Assembly (NCBI GenBank): GCA_037577475.1
Contig: CM075183.1
Span: 15,385,480 to 15,449,479, forward strand
Source: Chaunax sp. Z400
Lineage: Eukaryota > Chordata > Actinopteri > Lophiiformes > Chaunacidae
DNA length: 64,000 nucleotides
Direction: 5' to 3'
Made by a program: the position numbers and the translations under genes. The stretch's first letter is position 1. Every line of letters starts with the position of its first letter. The notes beneath the pieces were generated by a model that searched no databases, was not told the DNA's origin, and worked only from the letters and a program-made list of their open reading frames with translations. Shown here piece by piece: positions 36,011-47,520 of this stretch.

Positions 36011-39000
36011 TTGCATGAGACATGTCTGGGATATTCAGTGATTTAGTGAGTTTAGAGTTGCTAAGGCAGAAAACAGCGCCCCCAACTGTAAGGAGTCAGT
36101 GTCTAATTATTTACTGGTAGCAAGTCAAACAATGCCTCTAATCCATCCTGTCCAAATGAGACCTTGGCACTCCACATTACAGAGACGGATAAGGTTAACG
36201 ACTCCACCGCTGACCTGCGTTCCCTCTGAGGGGGCGTACATATCATACATTTGTTCATATTTGTGGCCCTGAAATATAGATGAATATCTGATCTGCCGTC
36301 AGGTTAAGATGCCGGTGCTTTCTTTCTCCATTAGAGTTATATTACTTTACAGTAAAGAGTCCCCTGACGAACCTCTTGGCCTCATTTTAGCCGGCAACCA
36401 CTGCACAGCATGACATCACTGTAAATCCAAAATGACTGTTATGCTCTTGTAACCAAAATCCAATTGAATTATTTTCATTTCCTTTTTTATTTATATCTTT
36501 GAGTACATTTTTTTATTTATTTTGGATGTTTTATGTACTTTTGTTTCAGTGGTATTCCTTTAAGGCCACGCCCTTTGCACGGCCCACCATGGGTGTGGCC
36601 AGGAAACAGTTTGCCACACCAACAGCTTTCATTAGGAGTATTACAACAGGAAGTTCATTCGATGTGTGCACCAAAGATGGTGTTGATCCCACAAAACAAA
36701 GGCAGGTGCTGTACCATATCTTCTGCTTCCTGTTGGTCAAACTTTGTGTGTGTAAAAAAAAGGAGATTCATGAATGAAATCTAAAAACTAAGAAGTTACA
36801 AACACAAGCAGCATTTTCTTTGGCCACTCAGAGGGTGAAACATGTCCATTCTCCCAGGCTGCACTGTGCTTCTTTGTCTCAGTGTTGGAATCAAGATGGT
36901 TGTTTGCTTACTGCTGCCCGGGTGCGGTGTAAGCTGGCCAGGAGCATGCTGTGAGGGCCTGCCAGGAAGATGGTGCTGCACCAAAGCTACACAAACCTGG
37001 TAAGATTTTTGTAATGATTGTTGCCTTGTCTGCCATGCAGGGAAAGGCTCCTCAGTAGCGTGATATTGCATATGCCAGTGGTCAGAGTTTTTGTTGTTTT
37101 TGCTGAACATGGAGCCAAAGGTATTGACTGCTAGGCTGTGGAAATGTCCATGTGGATTTAGCTTCATGTAGGTGAGACTTTCAAGAAGAGGCCCAGCAGG
37201 ACCTGAGGTGAAAGAGACGATTTGTCAGTTTGTTCAGTAGGCAAGAAAAATGAGCTTCGAAGCCTCTTTATTAGGTGTTAATTTGCTGCCTCCATATTTT
37301 TCCTGTCTGAGTCTATTCCTGTAGACAAATCACACAGAAGTACTGGTGCCCTTATAGATTTATCCTGATGTATTGACCCCTTCCTTGTGTCTGATCTTTT
37401 AAATATAATCTACCTACCCAGTAGGTCTTCCTGACATTCTTCTGAGACACATTTTCACAAGTTGCCATTAAAAATAAGGGCAAAAGGTCCATGTTCTTTC
37501 ATTCTAAGAAATCTTATATGCTATCTAAATGCTAATGATCTAATTGATATTTGTGGACTTTTTAATGCCAGAAACCAGAGCAGCAAGACTTAAACATGTG
37601 CTGTCATCATGATGTAAAGTCTGGAAATACATTTAAGATTCATTTTGATTTTTTTCTTCTTCTTTTTTTCAGTTTTGTCATGCAAATTCGAACTTGTCTG
37701 AGACAGAAAATTGGACTTACATCAGACTAACTGAACTGATTTTCAGTGCAGCCGTGCCTGGACATTAAATCTTAAATTAGATTACATTAAACTAGAGCAG
37801 GCAAGTCTTGTACTATGTTTCTGGTAATATGCTTTATGATCAGTAGCACATGCTCATATTACTAATGTGCTATTTTGGCAAAATGACGCATTGTAAGTGT
37901 GATGAGATCCTGAAACTTTAAGAGTGGTTACATCAATTTAAATTTGAAAATATCATAAATATAGTGAAGAGCATTCACAAGTTTTTTATTATCAGTTTCC
38001 TTGTTAGCAAAGCTGTGTGACCACTTTTAAAAAAAATTATATTCCAGCTTTGAGTAGCATTTAATTGAAGAACTAAGTCAAAGGCAAACCCAGCTGTTCT
38101 TGACATTCTGCATCAAGATATTCTGCCTGGAGGTACTGAGTCTTCATAGACAAGTAGCACTTCTATTTGGGGTTTTGGAATAATGGAGTCAATCAAAAAA
38201 CTTTGCTAGTGCATGGATTTAGTATACATGGTGGCGTTTTTAAATACAACCTGTGTCATATTTCTCCATGTGAATATTCTAAATAAGCAGAATACTAAGA
38301 ACAAAATGGTAAAGCCGACGATACCGTATGCTAAATGTGGGATCCTCAAATGTGTTTAGATCAATGGTATCCTGAAAAGTTTAACTCCTTTTATCCTTAT
38401 GTATCTTTATTAAAAACCTTGTATGTACAATGATTAGGGGTCATCCAGGATGTCACTGACCGGTTTTGTGGAATTTTGCACATTTATATCTCGTGTTGAT
38501 TTGGGTTTTGTTTTTTTTAATAGAATATGTTGCAACACACCTAATGAAATGATACAGTTGACCTTCAGTGAGGCATTAGCTGCTTTATGGACCAGTAAGT
38601 GATCATTTCCATGCCTCTGGTTGCCTCTTATTTGCTGTAAGTTGGGTTAAATATTAAAATGCTATATTTCATAACTTTCTTCTGCAGACTTTCTACTTTA
38701 TATTATGCTTTAAAATGAGAATATTGAGCATATTCATATTAGAAATCCAGAAAGGGTTGCTTTTATATTTTATCTTTACACTCTTCATGTTCCCCATTTC
38801 TTCAGCCAGCATCTCTGAACGTTGGGTCGAATAGCATCACTTGGGGCTTTCCCTCGTTTGTGCATCATGTAAAATATGACTGAATGTATATTAAAACATA
38901 GATGATCTGCATGCACAACTTTTCATGTCATTGATTTTAATGATAGTCCCTTTAATTAGTAAAGTTTGTTTATAAGATGAAAAGATTGTTATGTGATGTA

Positions 39001-39770
39001 TCAATTCTTTAATGTACTGTATTGAGAGAACCATCTGATCACATGTACATACTCTGAGTTTGTAGGACAATAAATTGCCATTTCATGCCTGGATTTTCTC
39101 CTATACATTTCCTGTTGTGTGGAAGGCTCTCTGCAGTGGGCTTATGGGCTTACAGCCATTTTGCCACCACTATGTATCCGCTGATATGTATGACACACTA
39201 TTTGCTCTGGAGAACATCTAACTCCCCTTTCACTCATGTGCATGAGAACTGTTGCTCCACCCTCTGAAAGTCGACAAAAGTGCACGGGGTAAGCCTGCGA
39301 CCGCTCCTGCTGGAAAGCGTGCAGCCTGCCCAAACTGTTCTAGTATTCATCCAGTAAGTTTAAAGAGAGCGTTTTCTATTGTTTAAAATGTGCCATGGGA
39401 GCCCCGATTAACGCCCACCTTTGTTTCTAGCCGAGAGACTGGAGTATTGAGGGCTGATCATTGACTGGAAGTCTGTGAGGCAGACAGTGGGAAGCATGCA
39501 CTGTAAGCTGTTCCACAGCAACTCACTGCGCTGTCCATGGTGCTGAAACGGGAATGCACCGACACAGTATCAGCAAAATCAGGCCCTGAATTCATGAATA
39601 TATCGGACCCGTTTAATTTTCATGAAGTGGAATAAAACATAAAAAAATAACGAGTGATTCCCAAAAGCACGCAAAGCTAAAAAAAAAAAAAAATCACTGC
39701 CACGGGGACAGTTATTTTCTTGGATGGAGGTGACGGTCTGGTGATGTGCTGTGGTGTAAAACACATTTGT
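36011..39770. other. Intergenic, no gene seen; possible 3'-end-like signal at 39069
   Basis: It contains the 36564 inverted repeat and an unassigned - strand frame of 123 codons (36796-37167). From 37.5 to 39.1 kb the sequence is AT-rich and resembles a 3' UTR. It ends with an aataaa (about 39070) followed by a T/GT-rich stretch, but no coding exon upstream could be tied to it. Confidence 0.5.
36564..36600. repeat. Near-perfect inverted repeat, 10-bp arms, 17-bp loop
   Basis: Arms are ggccacgccc and gggtgtggcc, complementary apart from one G-T type mismatch. Each arm also resembles a CACCC/GC-box (KLF/SP) site. It could be a hairpin or simply two opposed factor sites. Confidence 0.7.
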
Positions 39771-40146
39771 GAGAAAAGGAAAAACGGAATTCTTAAGCCG
39801 TGGCGTTACTCCCGCCTGCTGCGCCGTGCTTGTCTCGGCGAGGCGGTGTTTGGCTTTAAATGCCATATTTAGGATGCAGAGACGCTTGATGCTTTGAGTG
39901 ATTGGGGCGAGGACGAATGGCATCTTGTGATTTGGAAAGACGCTCGAGCCCAACGAGGACCGCGTTGCAGCCAATGGCAGTGAAGAGCTCCTGAGTGCAG
40001 GAGCGGTGGATGGAGCTACTCTGGGTATCTTTCCGCGCCCAATGCGTGTTCATGTGTAGGTTGAATGGATGAAACGGAGAGAGCGGAGAGGTATAGGCTT
40101 GCTGTGATACGGCACTATATATTTGCCAGCAGGACTATCTTCCTTT
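39771..40146 (+). promoter_or_regulatory. Candidate upstream alternative promoter (CCAAT/TATA type)
   Basis: This is a CpG-enriched stretch between AT-rich flanks. CCAAT boxes lie at 39971-39975 (gccaatgg) and 40039-40043 (gcccaatgcg), and a TATA-like tatatattt starts at 40116. A start site near 40147 would fit the usual TATA spacing. The downstream segment ends in a good donor at 40498. I infer an upstream elavl2 promoter because no other + strand gene is visible nearby, but the target gene is not proven. Confidence 0.38.
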
Positions 40147-40497
40147 TAAAGACAACCTCCTCCTCACGTTGGTTTCCACTCAGTGATGTCGCGTATTTGT
40201 GTGGCGCACCTGTAAAGAGCGAGACAGGCAGAAGCCGGCTTTTTTAATTATTTGATTCCTTTTATTTCTTCTGTTCTTTTTTTCCTTTTGTTTCATGCAT
40301 TTGCTGAAAGGAACTCATTTCTGTGTTTTGATTTAATAAATATTTCATTTCCTCATTTTATCTTGTTTGTGTTGGCTTTTATGTTTCCAAGTTTGAACTA
40401 AGAGAGCGGAATTCATCCTTTTACAAGCTATTGGCAAGGTGTTTCATTCAGAGATTGTTTGCCCTAAGGACGTCCATAACTTTCATTTATAGAAACG
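40147..40497 (+). other. Candidate non-coding 5' exon downstream of the 40.1-kb promoter
   Basis: This segment is bounded on the left by an estimated start about 30 bp after a TATA-like motif, and on the right by agaaacg|gtaagata, a good donor at 40498. It holds several short upstream ATGs, for example at 40183 followed by a stop after nine codons, so it would act as 5' UTR rather than coding sequence. A weaker donor-like aag|gtgttt sits near 40438. Its link to elavl2 is inferred from strand and position only. Confidence 0.3.
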
Positions 40498-41760
40498 GTA
40501 AGATATTTTTACACATTTGCTCATTTACCTGAAACATTTGAAATCGATATTTTATTATGTGTCAGTTCTTTGGGGACAGTGTGTAAAGCAGACCATGCAT
40601 TCACTGTAGTACCATGCTGTATTACTGCATGTAAAGGCAATATGAAAGTCACCGTGATGCATTCATGCTTCCGTTGACGGCTGATATTCAACTGTCTCGT
40701 CTTGTCGTATCTTAAACTTATTACGCGACAAGGGGAAAAGGCTCCTGAAAATGTGCTTCTTTCAAAATCTTGCCAATATTTCAGACATGGACAGAAACAT
40801 TTATTGCTCCAGTGAGTAGAAAGATAGGCCTTTGGTTGAGTAGTGGAACGTGGGCATAGTCAGATATTTTACGAATCTAATATGAAAATGTTGAAAATAT
40901 TACGGCACTGTTTTATATGTAGCACTTCGCATGAGCAGCTTAAATAATAGCTATACTAAATAACCTAATCAAATTCTGCCTATACACTAGGACAATTGAT
41001 ATGTAATGTGTTTTTTTTTATCAGAATGAAAAGTTACATTTTATCTAGCTTATGGGTTTAAAAACATGGGCAAATACAGATGTGGTTTAACTAAATGATT
41101 GCCTATTGTAAGAATGACATTCGATATGAAAATAAATTAGCCTCTGAAGATTCAATGTAACTCTAAAAGGACTTAATGATATAGGTTAAGTGAAACTGTG
41201 TCTTACACTACTTGAATTTACTGGATTGTATTATCTAAGTTTGGCTATAATAGGCATGTTTGTATGGAATTTCAGGTTTTCATCCAGTAATTGCAAAGTG
41301 TAGATACCTCTACAATTCCCATTCTAAAAAAAACCCACAGGATTTGGATCGGAACTTTTTCATGCCAAATATCACTAACCAGATATCCAATTGGATTTTT
41401 TTCCCCCCATCTACCTGCATTGATGTCAAATACATATGTCTGCTTTCCAGGCACAAACGTAACAGTGTAATTGCTTGAATCCCAAATAGGAACAGCAATA
41501 ATTAAAAATCCTTTCATACTTGTCATGGGTCAAATTAAATACAAATCTCCGATTTTAGTGGGATCCCCTGAATACCTCAGGGACCACGTAGAACCTGGCA
41601 GCCATGTAGCCACAGCTCCAACAACGTCATTGTTGCTATTGACAGCCTGCTCTAAAACGCAGGCTAGGTAGCATGAAGCTAAAGTAGACTTCCATCAGTT
41701 TTATTGGCGGCTAGCAAACTGACTTAAAGAACACCTGTAGCAAATCAAATCCTTATTAGT
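40498..41760 (+). other. Between the two candidate promoters, no gene seen
   Basis: AT-rich sequence. It would be intron if the 40.15-40.50 kb segment is a real first exon. No exon recognised. Confidence 0.5.
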
Positions 41761-41860
41761 GTATTTCCGGGGTAGAGACCGGGTATTCGCTGATTGGCCG
41801 AGGGTCTGATTAGTTTACTTAGGATGGCCGCGTTCCCGCCACCGCCCCTTTTCAACTGCG
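41761..41860 (+). promoter_or_regulatory. elavl2: Candidate elavl2 proximal promoter (TATA-less, CpG-enriched)
   Basis: This short stretch is clearly richer in CpG than the AT-rich surroundings. It carries an inverted CCAAT box (ATTGG at 41793-41797), a YY1-like ATGGCCGC near 41824, a GC-box-like accgcccctt at 41841-41850, and an NRF1-like ctgcgcaaagactgcg run at 41856-41871. No TATA box is evident. It sits directly upstream of a segment ending in an ideal splice donor at 41939, on the same strand as elavl2. The promoter role is inferred; the start site cannot be fixed from sequence. Confidence 0.5.
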
Positions 41861-41938
41861 CAAAGACTGCGACCAAAAGTTCGAAGTCTACAGACTGTAC
41901 ATCAATAAATACCCGCGACGCCGGTTCAACATCTCAAG
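41851..41938 (+). other. elavl2: Candidate non-coding first exon of elavl2
   Basis: The segment ends in acatctcaag followed by gtaagacc, a near-perfect vertebrate 5' splice site (AAG|GTAAGA). It is CpG-rich (cccgcgacgccgg at about 41911-41923) and contains no ATG-initiated frame of note. Splicing to 54859 or to 56013/56016 would yield the long or short elavl2 N-terminus. The 5' boundary is arbitrary because the transcription start is unknown. A different transcript, such as a lncRNA, is the main alternative. Confidence 0.45.
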
Positions 41939-44900
41939 GTAAGACCCCGGTGGAATAGTGTAAATGCATGACCTGCCAAAAATCATCTGTGCAGTTTAGG
42001 TTCAAAGGAAGAAGGCGTGAAATGGCTCAGGTTAGCTAGCCAGGTCAAACATAAGCTGGCGCAGCATGCGACCAACTCATAATGATGCAGTGTTGTGCAA
42101 GTTAGGATAGGTAAAGGAAATGTTACTGTAGCACAAGCGTAGAAGTAAAGTTTGGTGCTTACTAACACAAAAGAGGACGACACAATGCGAGTTTAGGCTC
42201 TAAATACAAATTTCAAACACCCCACTAACACTAAACTGATTATACATGGCCATGTTCAATAAAAGCTTGAGCATCGTCCAAACTGCGTTGTCCAGTCGAC
42301 CATGCTGCTTGCTGGTGTAAGCTTAATTAAGACTAACACAGCGTTGCAATTTCATAAAGTTAAAGGCCTGAACAAAACAAAAAAACACGATTTGTAATGG
42401 TTTAGCCTTTGCTACAGGTAATCATGGTCTGTGAGAACTAGGCTGTGCATCAGGTTGTCACGCGGACGTCGACACTGGTAACACAGGTGTCACAGATTAA
42501 TTGATTAATCAAGCAGGTCTCAATGCTCCTCCAAAGCCTTACCAGTAAACTCAACTGGTTTCAACAACAACTTTTACCTTTTTTAACACTGGGGCAATAT
42601 TTCAATATTTATGTCCGTAATTATTTCCAATATTTTTGCATAAATTTCATCTTAAATTCCTGCATTTAAAATCCCCAAATCAACAAAATATAAATTTGTG
42701 CTGAATTTTTTTTTTTTAATCCATTACATTAAAACCTTCTTTTCCATAGGTTGTCTTTGACATTATGACGGTCTTATTTTAGTTGATGATGTCATGGTGC
42801 ATTGATGTTGTTACTGGCAGGGCAATTAATGGGCTTTTCACCGTTTTGGGGTTAATTAAACGAGTACAAACTTGTTAATTGTAGGTTTTTTGTGCTTAAA
42901 TGCTTTAAGGAGAATTGTGCAACTGTAATGTGTAGCCTAAAGTAATGTTCGTGCATTATTTGTGCTTATGGTGGTCTAAGGCTCCCTTGAATATTAAGCA
43001 TGAATATGTTGAAGCCTTGGGCATGTTATAGTTGGCAGTCTTCAGTTTGGTTGGTGGGTCATGGAAAGATTACATTTCGTCGTGCCAGCAGCTAAAGAGC
43101 CTGACCGGTTAATTTACCAGGAGGTTGCCAGCACACTGGACATCTGTATTCCTGTGGGTATAGAGGTACAGCCAAGCAAAAGGAAATGGGAGTGGCCGTT
43201 ACTGGGCATTTAACGGTGTAATATAGGATTTAACATGGGTGGAGTGTCAGGCTATTCATTAGCTTGACCATGATATATATATTCTTTATAATACAATGCC
43301 TGACTCATCTTTCTTCTATATAAAATCCTCCGTTTTAGTCGTTTCCCTCCGGTGTTCATTTAACTTCCACAATTTCAGGAATTTCTGTGCTCTGAGAGGG
43401 ACAAGAGATAAAGAGTGGTTTTCTTCATGTACTCTTGAGCCCCCACGTTTTCCTTTCTAAATTAAGGCTGGGTTAGTATACAGTGGATGGATTAAGCGAA
43501 AAAAGCAATATTGCCCCCTTTGTCCTTCCTAAATGTTCTTCCCATCCCCCCTTTCTTTTCGTTGTGGCCTTCGCCTCTACTCCCCTTCTGCAGTTGCTCT
43601 AGTCTGGGCTGTGGATGGTGCACATGACTGTAAGCATTTGTTCCTTATTGTCTGTCAGCCACAGGGTGGCCCTCCCTCTGCATGTATAGGTTATTACTGG
43701 AGGCAAGCAATGCAGTGTTCTTGACACTGTCACGGCATCATAGTAGCTTTTATGATCACCACATCTCAGGCACTGTAAATGTGTTGTGTGGCGATTGTTG
43801 ATTTGTGCATTTTTGTTTGTTTTTATTAGTATTTGGCATATGATAGTGACAGACGTTGAGTGACTACCTAGTGGTGTCTAAACATTTCATGTATATATAT
43901 TTTAAGCACAGATTATTCTTAACTATATCATGTCCAAACCCACATTTAGTGTTTGCTGCTTCACCGATAAAATGTTAATTTAAAGTAAGTAGGTTTTGAT
44001 GTGAATAATCTAGAACCTTCTCATAAAAGTAGTCAAAATAGCCAAGGTACTAGAGACTGAAATAGTATAACTGCAGTGATGAACCCTGTGCTAATTTTAA
44101 CTTGGTAGTTTTTTTTCTGACTTGAAGTTTTTACAAGTTGTCATTAATATTTGTATGATTACCTCTGTTGCATTTCCAGCTATTTTGTCATGTAATTATG
44201 GAGCCTGGTTATCAGTAAAGCCCAGCTTTTGGCATTACACTGTCAGCCTTTTTTTTTTTTTTATAGCATTGCTGGTGCACCACACTAGAAAGCAGATAGG
44301 CCAGTATCTGAAAATTATGTTATAGTAATTTTCACTCTCAGTACCTACTTTGATGTCACTTTAGGATTTTCACTATCAGTAAATTGTCATATTCCACACA
44401 TTTGACATGGATACCGTGTTCGGATTAAAAGTAATAGTGTTGGTTAGATTATTGTGGAAAAGACAAGAAATTTGTGAATGTGATTCAAGAACAGAAAATA
44501 TGATGCATTTTCTTTTTCACCAGAAATCACATATTTATTTTTACATTGATTATCTAACTGCATCAAGCAAGAACGAATGAAAACTGCCTCTGGTAGAAAA
44601 TTTCAGAACTAGTCTCTACCGAGGAACATGTGTTGCTGTCTCTTGAGCAATGAGAACTGCAAAACAGACTGTTATTTCAGGCAGACTGTAGTTTTTTTTT
44701 AATTTACAATCGCTGGATTATTCCTCTACTATATTGAGGTAATAACTCATGCACTTACTTGGGAGGCTAACATTGCATCACTTGTCAGTATTTCTATCTG
44801 GTTCTGGTTTGACAGCGCTGCTGCATAAACACCCCCATTACTCTCAAGCCCCTTACCTCTGCAGCATTACATCTTCAAAACAAACCTTTATTAAGTATAC

Positions 44901-46967
44901 ATTTATTTTGATGCACTTTTGCTCCTCTTTAGGTGTTTGTCTGCTAATAATGCTGAGTTGCTTTAATGGTAGAGCCAAGATGCACAGAAAAAAAAAAAAC
45001 AGACTTGAGGTGTGGACTACTGAGAAACACACTCTGAGACAGAATGAAACTCTTCTCAAGAGTTTACTTGTTTCTGAGGAATAAATCCAAATATTTCTTA
45101 CAGTCTAGATGTACTTGTTTGGGCGATGTTCTCCAGAGCTGCCATCACAACTTTTTTTTTTTTTTTTTCTCAAATATGTCCAAGTAGTACTGTAATACAG
45201 TAGGCTTTTAGTTTTCAAGGACAGGCCATGTGTGCTCACTCTGGAGTTCTTCAATCTACAGCTTGTCACGCATACTGGTCAATTTAATCCTCTGAGGAGC
45301 AAGTAGCAGATATTCGTGCCTCCTTCCTTTAAGTGCTCAGTGTCACATCAGTACGTGTTCACTGTTGGCTTGAGGTTCAACTTGATGTTATGTAGTTAGA
45401 TCTATAAATGGGATTTTCTAACCCAATTTATGTGACAAAATCTTAAAACTTTCATATACTGTTTCCCCTCAAAGTCGAGGTTCACAGTTTGTTAGGCCCC
45501 CACCAAAAGGGGCCATATAGGGTTACCCTCATCTGTACGTAATGGTGTATGGCCTTGTCCATATCATCTCAAAAGCTGGACAGATGAAATGTCACACATG
45601 CTGTGGATATGCATTGGTTCTTCAATCTGCTTATTTTTTAAAAAGTTTTTAAGCCACATTTGAACTAAATTGATTTTCATGTCAGTTTGCTCACAATCAC
45701 CTGTGATAAAGGTCATGGTCTTCCACACCAGCACATTTTTTTCCCCAGTTTTTCCAGTATCTGGGGAAAATATGTCCTTAGACACAAGTTTTCTTGTTGT
45801 TGTTTTTTTTGGATACCATAAAGTGAGAAGATATTATACACAGTCTAAAGAAAACAAGCAATGCTCTAAAAGTATAAATGGGAGGTGCTTATACTAGAAA
45901 AAGGGGGTGGAAATACTATCAATGCCACAGATTCCTGTTGTGCGTTAGTACTAGCAGACTTTATTCTATTTCTCTCTTTGTTGCTGCCTGAAAGAAATAT
46001 TTCCAAGTATAGCAGTTGTGTTCTTGAGTAGATTGCCCTCAGTGAAGCTGCTGTTAATTGAAACTAAAATGGCTGTCAAGTATCCTCAAGTGGCAGTTCG
46101 GGCTTGAATTACATCATTTGGGCTAATTTAATTTAGAAGTGAAGGAGCTTTTGTATTCTTGTTTGGAGGCTGCATTTGTCATAAATGTCTGTTCTCAGGT
46201 AGTAGTGCACCAGGAGACGTTTGAGGCTGCAGAATAATACAAATGATAACATATTTTATATATAATATAAATATATATTTTTAGAGGAATCACAAGATGA
46301 TATGAATGTTTAATCAATGTAGAGCTCTTTTTTATAGCAGGTTTGACACTTATAATTGAAGAGCGCTGCCAGTCAGTCACATGCAACAAATTAGAAAATA
46401 AAAATAAAATGGCTCAGCCAAACCAGACAAAGTAAATAACAAGTAGCAATGAAGTATTCACCAAATACTAGCCCTGCAAAAACAAAATCCACCACCACTT
46501 ATTTCAGTTTTCACTGGGTGTATTAAAGCAATCAAAGCAGAATTGTTGTATGACCCCGCAACAGTTCAGACCCATTTTAGTTCACAACAAAAGTATGACG
46601 ACTTAAATTCCTCTGGGTTTCCCACATCTGGCAAGAAGGGCTGTGGTGGTATGAAGATTTTCTTTTCTTACCATGGTGTAAGAGCAATATATAACTCCCA
46701 ACACTAAATAGTGCAACACAAACTAGCAGCAGGCTCCCCTAGAAAGAGGAGAAATAAAATATTATTTAAAATCCCAGGCTAGCCTAAAAACATTTAAATA
46801 AATACACCAGGGGGGAAGGTACATGCATACCTCCACAGGGGGAAAACTACACTTCTTGGAAAAATAATGACGCAAACAAGTTTTTATCTTTTAAAAAAAT
46901 AATTTAATAATTACTCTTATTTTTGCTAATCTTATTTTTGCAAATACAAGTGAAATTACCGACAATA
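41939..46967 (+). other. elavl2: Presumed elavl2 5' intron, first part
   Basis: It starts at the donor gtaaga. AT-rich, with T-runs (44249-44262, 45151-45168). No coding exon or repeat family recognised. Confidence 0.5.
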
Positions 46968-47520
46968 TTACATCGTATTGCATGTATTGACTTTGTGCAC
47001 AGTACGTTTGGTATTGGATACATTTTCCTTTGTTCTGAAATCACATCCGTTTGGGCAGCTGTCTGAAAGCTGTTTACAGTGTACTGCATTAATGCTGTTC
47101 CATTCATCTATGACTGCTTTCCTACAGCAGGTCTGTGCCCCCAAATTGTCTACCAACCAGTTTGCCCTTGGTATATACGCCCATATATTCTTGTGACTGA
47201 CCATGCTCAAACAATAACTTTGTTTTTGCCGTCTGTGCTGGTGCATTATCTTTTTGGAAAATGGCCTCTTGACTTTTATTTCCACGACACAACTTGTTCA
47301 GGCTTCGAAGCAACCTTTTTTTGTAGTGTACTTTGGACCTCCTTCACATTAATACTTTTCGCATTGCACCAACTTGCAAACACCAAACACCATATGCAGA
47401 AAATAGACCCTACACCATAATTCCACCTCCTAGATGTTTCACAGCTCAAAGAATTACTCATCTTTCCAGAGTGATTTTGACTTCAACAGGTACATGAAAT
47501 GTAGACAGTTTTGAAGATAT
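46968..47520 (-). pseudogene. Decayed Tc1/mariner-type DDE transposase remnant
   Basis: Read on the - strand, fragments of a Tc1-like transposase appear in the correct order but in different frames. LWKDE (47457-47471) is the region of the first catalytic Asp. VKHLGGGIMV (47413-47442) is followed by an in-frame TAG at 47410-47412 where the family has Trp. FQKDNAPAQTAKT (about 47226-47265) carries the second catalytic Asp. HKNIW (about 47183-47197) has Lys where the family has the third acid. Then comes a C-terminal EEWNSI/HCKQL-like segment (about 47070-47110). Stops, frameshifts and the lost third catalytic residue show that it is dead. I did not locate the DNA-binding N-terminus or terminal inverted repeats. 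Recognition is by motif memory; the exact family is not assigned. It sits antisense in the presumed elavl2 5' intron. Confidence 0.8.

Noticed and set aside
40065..40247. 60-codon frame starting at the 40.1-kb promoter candidate
   Set aside because: It spans the presumed TATA box and start site, so it is unlikely to be transcribed whole. No recognisable product.
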